NCBI GenBank assembly: GCA_903829855.1
Contig: CAIKRN010000212.1
Coordinates: 1 to 5,411 of the forward strand
Direction of reading: 5' to 3'
From: an uncultured Opitutia bacterium
GTDB taxonomy: Bacteria > Verrucomicrobiota > Verrucomicrobiia > Opitutales > UBA953
DNA: 5,411 nucleotides
Shown here: piece by piece, positions 1 to 3,965 of the stretch
How positions within the stretch are numbered: position 1 is the stretch's first letter
How the letters are laid out: the number at the start of each line of letters is the position of its first letter
Made by a program: the position numbers and the translations under genes
Notes under the pieces: generated by a model
Seen by the model: the letters and a program-made list of their open reading frames with translations, nothing else
Databases searched by the model: none
Told to the model about the DNA's origin: nothing

Positions 1-20
1 GACGCGTCGGCGACGCGTCC
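1..20 (+). repeat. REP-like hairpin, stem type D, truncated by the window edge
   Basis: Arms GACGCGTC (1-8) and GACGCGTC (12-19) pair around the loop GGC. The same hairpin is complete at 1684-1708, where GTAG precedes it, so the missing GTAG foot probably lies just outside the window. The 12-base spacer that follows (21-32) also follows the other copy. Confidence 0.8.
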
Positions 21-33
21 GCCTGTCTCGAGG

Positions 34-57
34 GTGGGGCAGCACCGCGTGCTGCCC
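34..57 (+). repeat. REP-like hairpin, stem type B (GTGG foot)
   Basis: GTGG at 34-37 stands where other copies have GTAG. Arms GGGCAGCAC (37-45) and GTGCTGCCC (49-57) form a perfect 9-bp stem around the loop CGC. A near-identical copy with the same GTGG foot is at 5318-5341. A copy with a GTAG foot is at 3563-3587, and a decayed one is at 1599-1622. Confidence 0.85.
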
Positions 58-105
58 TAGCTGCCTCTGTCTGTATTCCCAACCGCCGCGACCCCGCCGC
101 ACCAG

Positions 106-131
106 GTAGGGACGGCTGTCCCCAGCCGTCC
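106..131 (+). repeat. REP-like hairpin, stem type A with GTAG foot
   Basis: GTAG (106-109) is followed directly by left arm GGACGGCTG (110-118), loop TCCC and right arm CAGCCGTCC (123-131), a perfect 9-bp stem. The flank CGTTCGCGGAC follows. The same hairpin is at 1960-1985 and 3743-3768, and it starts again at 5396. GTAG at the foot of a small palindrome is the known signature of REP elements recognised by RAYT transposases. Confidence 0.88.
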
Positions 132-228
132 GTTCGCGGACGGACATGCGCATCTCGATCGACTTCCTATTCTCTACCGCTGCCTCGTCTGTATTCCCAA
201 CCGCTAACCGCCAACCGCTTCCACCTCG

Positions 229-246
229 CGGCTATGCCGTCCCTAC
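229..246 (-). repeat. inverted REP-like hairpin ending CTAC
   Basis: Arms CGGC (229-232) and GCCG (236-239) enclose the loop TAT, and CTAC follows at 243-246. Read on the minus strand this gives GTAG, a few bases, then the stem, the reverse of the 106-131 element. Together the two form a GTAG...CTAC pair as in bacterial interspersed mosaic elements (BIMEs). The matching position in copy 2 (around 2080-2100) keeps the stem but has lost CTAC. Confidence 0.6.
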
Positions 247-336
247 CTTCAGACCGCTGAAAAAAACAATGAACCAAGAACAAGGAACACGCCTAGCGCT
301 GCCTCGCTCCGGCCCTCGTGTCCTCAGGTCCTCCTC

Positions 337-360
337 GCGCTTGAGCTCCGCTCAGCGCGC
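337..360. other. hairpin overlapping the hydrolase stop codon
   Basis: TGAGC (342-346) and GCTCA (350-354) pair around TCC. The stem can extend through a wobble and one bulged base to GCGC (337-340) with GCGC (357-360). The right arm includes the stop codon of the minus-strand gene (352-354). On the minus strand no T-run follows, so it is not a standard intrinsic terminator. It may protect or delimit the 3' end of the transcript. Confidence 0.45.
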
Positions 361-1548
361 GTACGCTTCCACCGCGGTCTTCTGGAACTCACGGCGAATA
401 TCGCTGCGATCTGAATTAGGAAGGTCGACCCGCTGGATGAGGAGGACGTAAGCGCGCTTCTTGACGGGGTCGATCCAGGCCTGGGTGCCGTAAGCCCCAC
501 CGTGTCCGAACGTGCCGACGCTCAGGCTTTCGGTGACGTCTTTGGGTTCGTGAACAATATGAAAGCCGAGGCCCATGTGCATGCCTTCGGCGAAACTAAC
601 CTTGGGCATGTCGCCGAGCTGATTCGTCGTCATCTGTTTGAGCGTCGCTTTCTTGAGGTAGGTGCGGCCGCCCACGGTGCCATCGTTGAGAACCATCTGA
701 TAGAGTTTGGCGAGGTCTTCGGCGCAGGAATACAGGCCGCCGGCCGGCATGGGCGAGCGCTTGGGGTTATCCAGCGGCTCGCTGAAGCGGCTGTTCTCCG
801 TGGCGACGAGGGCACCGGTCTGCTTATCTTTTCGGTAGGCCACGGCAATGCGTGCCTGCATGTCTTTGTTCGGCCAGAAACTGGTCTCGGCCATGCCCAG
901 TGGGGTGAAGAAATTCTCCTGAATATAGTCACCGTAGCTCTTGCCGCTCACGACTTCGATGATGCGCCCGAGGGTGTTTATGCCAGCATTACTGTATGCC
1001 CACTTGGAGCCGGGTTCGAACTGGAGCGGCTGCGTGCCGTAGAAATCACAATGCTCCTGGAGGGAGACGGTGTCGCTCGGCTGGTTGGCGGGAGTGACGG
1101 ATTTACCGGTGAGCCCGCAGGTGTGGGTCAAGAGATCTTTGACGGTGACCGCGCGCTTGGGCGCGGTGAGGCCGTTGGGTCCTGTGAGCTGCTGATCTTT
1201 AAACGCGGGGATGAATTTGGCGACGGGATCATTGAGCTTCACCTTGCCTTGCTCGACGAGCATCATGATGCCCATCGAGGTGATGGGCTTGGTCATCGAG
1301 GCGATCCAGAAGACAGCGTTTTTGCGCATCGGCGTCTTGGCCTCGACGTCCGCCACCCCGAAGGCCTCGAAACCGAGAATGTGATCAGGGCTGGTCACTA
1401 GGGTAACGGCTCCCGCGATTTGATTCTCGTCGATGAAGTGCTGCAGGGCGAAAGCCGTCACGGCGTTCTGATCTTCGACGGCTACCGGTTGCTCTGGCTT
1501 GCAGGCGGTCAGAAGGGCGAATCCAAGAACGAAGCTCAAGCGGCGCAT
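352..1548 (-). CDS. lipoprotein serine hydrolase, class C beta-lactamase/esterase family (MEROPS S12-like)
   Basis: The predicted protein has 398 residues. It starts with a short basic and hydrophobic signal (MRRLSFVLGF) ending in a lipobox LTAC, so Cys16 is the likely lipidated N-terminus. This implies an envelope lipoprotein facing the periplasm. The catalytic motifs of the penicillin-binding-protein-like fold are all present: SMTK with Ser84 and Lys87, YSN with Tyr185 and Asn187, and HGG at 349-351 in place of the KTG box. This set is typical of class C beta-lactamase-like proteins and EstB-type esterases. The substrate (beta-lactam, ester or peptide) cannot be told from sequence. I chose the ATG at 1548 over the in-frame start at 1611 because it gives a clean lipoprotein signal and follows AAGGGCGG, a weak and close ribosome site. 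The longer start would begin inside a repeat hairpin. The gene is alone, transcribed away from the dctA-like gene. Confidence 0.92.
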   Translation of the reverse strand: MRRLSFVLGFALLTACKPEQPVAVEDQNAVTAFALQHFIDENQIAGAVTLVTSPDHILGFEAFGVADVEAKTPMRKNAVFWIASMTKPITSMGIMMLVEQGKVKLNDPVAKFIPAFKDQQLTGPNGLTAPKRAVTVKDLLTHTCGLTGKSVTPANQPSDTVSLQEHCDFYGTQPLQFEPGSKWAYSNAGINTLGRIIEVVSGKSYGDYIQENFFTPLGMAETSFWPNKDMQARIAVAYRKDKQTGALVATENSRFSEPLDNPKRSPMPAGGLYSCAEDLAKLYQMVLNDGTVGGRTYLKKATLKQMTTNQLGDMPKVSFAEGMHMGLGFHIVHEPKDVTESLSVGTFGHGGAYGTQAWIDPVKKRAYVLLIQRVDLPNSDRSDIRREFQKTAVEAYAR

Positions 1549-1598
1549 CCGCCCTTGATAACCCCTGCCTGCTCGCCCCCAAGTAAAAACCACCAAGG

Positions 1599-1622
1599 GT
1601 AGGGACCGCACCGCGTACTGCC
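1599..1622 (+). repeat. decayed REP-like hairpin, stem type B
   Basis: GTAG (1599-1602) is followed by GGACCGCAC, the loop CGC and GTACTGCCC. Compared with intact type B copies, several arm positions no longer pair, so this is a degenerate member. It lies about 50 bp upstream of the hydrolase start codon. The spacer that follows (CTCGTTG) matches the one after the copy at 3563-3587. Confidence 0.7.
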
Positions 1623-1683
1623 CTCGTTGACACTGTTTCTCTGACGCTCCCAGCCGCCAACCGCCGCGACCCCGCCGCGCTGG

Positions 1684-1708
1684 GTAGGGACGCGTCGGCG
1701 ACGCGTCC
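1684..1708 (+). repeat. REP-like hairpin, stem type D
   Basis: GTAG (1684-1687) is followed by GGACGCGTC (1688-1696), the loop GGC and GACGCGTCC (1700-1708), a perfect 9-bp stem. It is preceded by GCGACCCCGCCGCGCTGG, a degenerate form of the short hairpin found before other GTAG sites. It is followed by a 12-base spacer shared with positions 21-32. Confidence 0.85.
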
Positions 1709-1720
1709 GTCTGTCTCTAG

Positions 1721-1745
1721 GTAGGGATGACCGGCCCGGTCATCC
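1721..1745 (+). repeat. REP-like hairpin, stem type E
   Basis: GTAG (1721-1724) is followed by GGATGACCG (1725-1733), the loop GCC and CGGTCATCC (1737-1745), a perfect 9-bp stem. This stem sequence occurs only once in the window. The flank after it (CCGTTC) matches that of type A elements. It sits directly behind the spacer of the type D hairpin, where position 34 carries type B instead. Confidence 0.82.
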
Positions 1746-1775
1746 GTTCTGATCCCCTCGCGGCTTGCCGTCGCT

Positions 1776-1883
1776 GGTAGGGCGGCTGTCCCCGGCCGTC
1801 CGTTCGCGGGCAGAGCTGCGTAACCCCTTCGACAACCTATTCTCTCTCTGGTCAACGGCGGGTTGGGGACAACCCGCCCTACC
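1776..1883. repeat. BIME-like composite 1 (GTAG hairpin plus inverted CTAC hairpin)
   Basis: This 108-bp element opens with GTAG (1777-1780) and a variant type A hairpin: left arm GGCGGCTG, loop TCCC, right arm CGGCCGTCC. The stem is kept by a G-T wobble and one bulged base. It ends with an inverted type C hairpin, GGCGGGTTG (1857-1865), loop GGGA, CAACCCGCC (1870-1878), then CTAC (1879-1882). The inner spacer contains CGTTCGCGGGCAGAG and CCTATTCTCT. A sister element of almost the same length is at 3742-3849. Confidence 0.82.
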
Positions 1884-1891
1884 CAAGACAG

Positions 1892-1932
1892 ACGCTCCGG
1901 CCCTCGTGCGCTCGTGTCCCCATGTCCCCTCG
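1892..1932 (+). repeat. pyrimidine-rich low-complexity block (CTCGTGTCC/CATGTCCC)
   Basis: This is a degenerate short-period run of CTCGTG and CCATGTCCC words following CTCCGGCC. Related runs are at about 310-335, 2161-2231 and 3921-3948. Here it directly follows the end of BIME-like composite 1. The A-rich block that stands between these two modules elsewhere is missing. Confidence 0.6.
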
Positions 1933-1939
1933 CGCAAGC

Positions 1940-1956
1940 GCGCGGCTTAGCCGCGC
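1940..1956. repeat. short GC hairpin preceding a GTAG element
   Basis: GCGCGGC (1940-1946) pairs with GCCGCGC (1950-1956) around the loop TTA, three bases before the next GTAG element begins. It is one of several variants of a hairpin module that precedes GTAG sites. The version at 3724-3738 has a compensatory A-T for G-C change. Confidence 0.65.
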
Positions 1957-1958
1957 TT

Positions 1959-2185
1959 GGTAGGGACGGCTGTCCCCAGCCGTCCGTTCGCGCACAGGCG
2001 CACGCATCTCAATCGACCTCCTATTCTCTGCCGCTGCCTCTCTGTATTCCCAACCGCTAACCGCCAACCGCTTCCACCTCGCGGCTATGCCGTCCCCGCC
2101 TTGAGACCGCCGCAAAAACAATGAACCAAGAACGAAGAACACGCCTAGCGCTGCCTCTCTCCGGTCCTCGTGCCCTCGTGTCCTC
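1959..2185 (+). repeat. long composite repeat, copy 2
   Basis: This is the second copy of the composite at 105-326. It holds the GTAG hairpin type A (1960-1985), a spacer with CTCCTATTCTCTGCCGC, the 7-bp tandem (2052-2072), the GCGGCTATGCCG hairpin with a decayed CTAC, the A-rich block (about 2112-2145) and the pyrimidine-rich block. Small differences between copies are substitutions and short indels. The copy ends about 140 bp before the dctA-like start codon. Confidence 0.85.
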
Positions 2186-2231
2186 CGGCCATCGTGTCCT
2201 CGTCTACGCCCCATGTCCCCGTATCACCTTG
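2161..2231 (+). repeat. pyrimidine-rich low-complexity block upstream of dctA
   Basis: This longest copy of the block repeats words such as CCTCGTG, CTCGTGTCC, CATCGTGTCC and CATGTCCCCG, and ends GTATCACCTTG. The copy at 3921-3948 ends in the very similar GTGTCACCTTT, so the block has a defined end. The minus strand is correspondingly G-rich. It lies about 95-165 bp upstream of the dctA-like start codon. Confidence 0.6.
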
Positions 2232-2265
2232 CCCACGTGCCCCCTGCGGCTCCTTCGCAGTCGTT

Positions 2266-2293
2266 CACCTTTGCACTTTGGCACCTTTGCACT
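2266..2293 (+). promoter_or_regulatory. 12-bp direct repeat upstream of dctA (possible operator)
   Basis: CACCTTTGCACT occurs at 2266-2277 and again at 2282-2293, a repeat interval of 16 bp. It is in the short non-mosaic stretch 32-59 bp before the dctA-like start. Both copies contain TTGCAC, and the first (2271-2276) could serve as a poor -35 box, with TATCTT (2295-2300) as a -10 box after an 18-bp spacer. Regulator binding or promoter function is inference only. Confidence 0.35.
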
Positions 2294-2324
2294 GTATCTT
2301 CGTTTCACCCCACTGCCGCACCCC

Positions 2325-3566
2325 ATGCGTTTTCTCCGCCTTCTTTACGTTCAGGTTCTCATCGGCGTCCTGCTCGGCGGCCTCATCGGTCTCCTCTGGC
2401 CCGGGTTCGGCACCCAGTTGAAGCCCTTGGGTGACATGTTTGTCGCGCTGGTGAAGATGCTCATCGGGCCGGTGATCTTCACGACAGTGGTCGTGGGGCT
2501 CGCGGGCATAGGCGACCTGAAGAAGGCTGGTCGCATTGGCTTGAAAGCCTTTCTTTATTTCGAAGTCATCACGACCCTTGCCCTGGTCATCGGCCTGGTG
2601 GTGGCCAACACGTTCACGCCTGGTGCGGGCTTTCATGCTACGCCGGAGTCGCTCGACGCCAAGTCGGTCGCGGTTTACACGGATGCGGCCCGCTCGGTTG
2701 GCGTGGTCGACACGCTGATTCATATTATTCCGAAGACTTTCGTGAGTGCGTTCGTCGAAGGTGACACGCTTCAACTCCTCCTAATCTCGGTGCTCTTCGG
2801 GATGGCCCTCGCCCACCTCGGTGAGAAGGGTCGTCCACTGCTCACTATCCTCAAGGAGACTTCACACGTCTTTTTCGGTATCGTAAACATCGTGACGAAG
2901 GTTGCTCCGCTGGCGGCAGCTGGCGCCATGGCCTTCACGATTGGCAAGTATGGGGTCGGGACGCTTCAGCAGCTGGGTAAACTGATGGTCTGTGTCTATC
3001 TCACATCATTCCTCTTCATCTTCGTAGTCCTCGGGGCGGTTACCCATTTCGCTGGGTTTAGCCTCTGGAAGATCCTCAAACTCATTCGCGAGGAACTCGC
3101 CATTGTCCTCGGCACTTCTTCGTCGGAGTCAGCCCTGCCCGGTCTGATGGAAAAGATGGAGCGTGCCGGTTGCGATCGTACCTCCGTCGGCATCATCGTG
3201 CCGGCGGGCTATTCCTTCAACCTCGACGGTACCTGCATCTATCTCACGATGGCGGCGCTCTTCATTGCCCAAGCCACCGATACGCCGATGTCGCTCGGTC
3301 AGCAGCTCGGGCTCATTGGCGTCTTGCTGCTTACCTCCAAGGGGGCTGCCGGAGTCACCGGGAGCGGCTTCATCACACTGGCGGCCACGCTCGCCACCAC
3401 GGGCCACGTTCCCGTCGCTGGCATCGCACTCATTCTGGGCGTCGATCGTTTCATGTCCGAGGCCCGCGCCATTACCAACTTCATCGGTAACGCGGTGGCC
3501 ACACTCGTCATCGCCCGCTGGAACGGCGACTTCGATCGCTCCAAAGGCCACGAAGTCCTCCGGTAG
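2325..3566 (+). CDS. dctA: C4-dicarboxylate:cation symporter, DctA type (DAACS family)
   Basis: The protein has 413 residues, close to the roughly 430 of known DctA proteins. It is an inner-membrane secondary transporter expected to take up succinate, fumarate or malate with Na+ or H+. The family hallmarks appear in order: the serine-rich hairpin motif GTSSSESALP (about 263-272), FNLDGT (298-303), the second hairpin SKGAAGVTGSG (338-348), and DRFMSEARAITN with GNAVAT (374-393). The SEARA version of the last motif points to dicarboxylate rather than glutamate carriers. Hydrophobic segments cover most of the chain. I chose the ATG at 2325 because MRFLRLLYVQ opens the first membrane helix. The in-frame extension back to 2121 translates repeat DNA. 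No Shine-Dalgarno sequence is visible. The C-tail is somewhat short, and its TAG stop belongs to the GTAG of a repeat hairpin. The gene stands alone. Confidence 0.94.
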   Translation: MRFLRLLYVQVLIGVLLGGLIGLLWPGFGTQLKPLGDMFVALVKMLIGPVIFTTVVVGLAGIGDLKKAGRIGLKAFLYFEVITTLALVIGLVVANTFTPGAGFHATPESLDAKSVAVYTDAARSVGVVDTLIHIIPKTFVSAFVEGDTLQLLLISVLFGMALAHLGEKGRPLLTILKETSHVFFGIVNIVTKVAPLAAAGAMAFTIGKYGVGTLQQLGKLMVCVYLTSFLFIFVVLGAVTHFAGFSLWKILKLIREELAIVLGTSSSESALPGLMEKMERAGCDRTSVGIIVPAGYSFNLDGTCIYLTMAALFIAQATDTPMSLGQQLGLIGVLLLTSKGAAGVTGSGFITLAATLATTGHVPVAGIALILGVDRFMSEARAITNFIGNAVATLVIARWNGDFDRSKGHEVLR

Positions 3567-3587
3567 GGACAGCACCGCGTGCTGCCC
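3563..3587 (+). repeat. REP-like hairpin, stem type B, overlapping the dctA stop
   Basis: GTAG (3563-3566) contains the TAG stop codon of dctA. Arms GGACAGCAC (3567-3575) and GTGCTGCCC (3579-3587) pair around CGC with one A-C mismatch. Because the transcript runs straight into the hairpin, the element could act as a 3' stabiliser or a weak terminator, but no T-run follows it. Confidence 0.85.
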
Positions 3588-3608
3588 TCGTTGCACCGCT
3601 GCCTCTAG

Positions 3609-3634
3609 GTAGGGCGGGTTGTCCCTAACCCGCC
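3609..3634 (+). repeat. REP-like hairpin, stem type C with GTAG foot
   Basis: GTAG (3609-3612) is followed by GGCGGGTT (3613-3620), loop GTCCCT and AACCCGCC (3627-3634), an 8-bp stem. The 3' flank CGTTCGCGGAC is the same as after type A hairpins, so here a different stem sits in an otherwise identical frame. Inverted copies of this stem occur at 1857-1878 and 3823-3844. Confidence 0.85.
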
Positions 3635-3723
3635 GTTCGCGGACCAACGCTGCGTACCTCCTTCGACTTCCTATTCTCTGCCGCTGCCTCTCCTGCGCTC
3701 CCACCTGCCAGCCGCTGCCCCCT

Positions 3724-3738
3724 CGCGACTCCGTCGCG
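3724..3738. repeat. short GC hairpin preceding a GTAG element
   Basis: CGCGAC (3724-3729) pairs with GTCGCG (3733-3738) around TCC, five bases before GTAG at 3743. It is the counterpart of the 1940-1956 hairpin, with an A-T pair where that one has G-C. Looser relatives precede the GTAG sites at 1684, 1777 and 5396. Confidence 0.65.
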
Positions 3739-3741
3739 CTG

Positions 3742-3849
3742 GGTAGGGACGGCTGTCCCCAGCCGTCCGTTCGCGGACAGAGATGCACACCTCCTTCGAC
3801 TTACTATCCTCTCTGGGTCAACGGCGGGTTGGGGACAACCCGCCCTACC
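3742..3849. repeat. BIME-like composite 2 (GTAG hairpin plus inverted CTAC hairpin)
   Basis: It opens with GTAG (3743-3746) and a perfect type A hairpin (arms 3747-3755 and 3760-3768). It ends with an inverted type C hairpin, GGCGGGTTG (3823-3831), loop GGGA, CAACCCGCC (3836-3844), then CTAC (3845-3848). The spacer holds CGTTCGCGGACAGAG and CTCCTTCGAC. Length and order match the element at 1776-1883. The inverted halves are identical and the opening halves differ. Confidence 0.85.
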
Positions 3850-3862
3850 TTGAAGTCGCTGC

Positions 3863-3903
3863 AAGAACAATGAACCAAGAACAATGAACCAAGAACAAAG
3901 AAC
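3863..3903 (+). repeat. A-rich block with 14-bp tandem duplication
   Basis: AAGAACAATGAACC stands at 3863-3876 and again at 3877-3890, followed by a partial third unit AAGAACAAAGAAC (3891-3903) and then ACGCCTAGCGCTG. The homologous blocks at about 257-303 and 2112-2156 have one unit only. This is a local slippage-type expansion of a module that otherwise follows the CTAC hairpin. Confidence 0.75.
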
Positions 3904-3920
3904 ACGCCTAGCGCTGTATC

Positions 3921-3948
3921 TCCCCGTGTCCCCATGTCCCCGTGTCAC
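3921..3948 (+). repeat. 8-bp tandem pyrimidine block (CCCCGTGT/CCCCATGT)
   Basis: CCCCGTGT, CCCCATGT and CCCCGTGT follow each other in an 8-bp period, then CACCTTTTTG. The minus strand reads as three GGGG runs separated by four bases, with a further GG nearby. It lies about 20 bp beyond the stop codon of the minus-strand vWA-like gene. Confidence 0.6.
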
Positions 3949-3965
3949 CTTTTTGTATCCCCCAC

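Larger units (their letters stand above)
105..326 (+). repeat. long composite repeat, copy 1 (about 220 bp)
   Basis: This unit runs from a GTAG hairpin through a spacer (CTTCCTATTCTCT), the 7-bp tandem AACCGCT/AACCGCC/AACCGCT (199-219), an inverted hairpin, an A-rich block and the start of a CTCGTGTCC block. The same string of modules, about nine bases in ten identical by eye, occurs in the same orientation at 1959-2185. The two copies therefore flank the hydrolase gene as direct repeats. Confidence 0.85.
1..335. repeat. intergenic repeat mosaic, left end
   Basis: This gene-free stretch downstream of the minus-strand hydrolase is built almost entirely of modules that recur elsewhere in the window. 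In order it holds a GACGCGTC hairpin cut by the window edge, a GCAGCAC hairpin, a spacer with TGTATTCCCAACCGC, a GTAG hairpin with stem GGACGGCTG, a second spacer, a 7-bp tandem (199-219), an inverted hairpin ending CTAC, an A-rich block (about 257-290) and a pyrimidine-rich block (about 305-335). No open frame here looks like a protein: the frames that exist translate repeat modules shared with other intergenic regions. I see no RNA gene. Confidence 0.85.
1549..2324. other. divergent intergenic region, mostly repeat mosaic
   Basis: These 776 bases separate the divergent hydrolase and dctA-like genes. Only about 50 bp next to the hydrolase start and about 95 bp next to dctA lack recognised repeat modules, so both promoters must be squeezed into those edges or lie within repeats. 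In between are hairpins of stem types B, D, E, A and inverted C, then a second copy of the 220-bp composite. Open frames here translate repeat modules and are not credible genes. Confidence 0.8.
3567..3965. other. convergent intergenic region, repeat mosaic
   Basis: These 399 bases lie between two converging genes. They hold hairpins of types B and C, a spacer with CTTCCTATTCTCTGCCGC, a short CGCGAC/GTCGCG hairpin, a BIME-like composite (3742-3849), a tandemly expanded A-rich block (3863-3903) and a pyrimidine-rich block (3921-3948). A TTTTT run lies at 3950-3954, but no hairpin sits directly before it, so I call no intrinsic terminator. No credible protein or RNA gene is seen. Confidence 0.8.

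Noticed and set aside
146..451. 101-codon plus-strand open frame
   Set aside because: It spans repeat modules and then the antisense end of the hydrolase gene, with no protein-like features.
502..1401. 299-codon plus-strand open frame
   Set aside because: It is antisense to the hydrolase, whose catalytic motifs SMTK, YSN and HGG fix the real frame. The frame stays open because of the high GC content.
1549..1611. 21-residue extension of the hydrolase
   Set aside because: It would begin inside a decayed repeat hairpin and would bury the lipoprotein signal.
1684..1883. CRISPR-like array of repeats
   Set aside because: Hairpins are unevenly spaced, differ in sequence and are sometimes inverted. 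There are no uniform repeats with unique spacers and no cas genes.
2279..2290. sigma-54 promoter (TGGCAC...TTGC) upstream of dctA
   Set aside because: Sigma-54 sites need about 10 bp between GG and GC, but here the gap is only 7, so the match is probably a by-product of the direct repeat.
2121..2324. 68-residue N-terminal extension of DctA
   Set aside because: It translates the A-rich and pyrimidine-rich repeat modules. The same MNQE start appears in the other repeat copy at 281, and family members begin at the first membrane helix.
3129..3788. 219-codon minus-strand open frame
   Set aside because: It runs antisense through the most conserved part of dctA and out into the repeat mosaic.
3921..3965. 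intrinsic terminator with the TTTTT run
   Set aside because: No GC-rich hairpin stands directly before the T-run on the plus strand, and on the minus strand the run reads as A.
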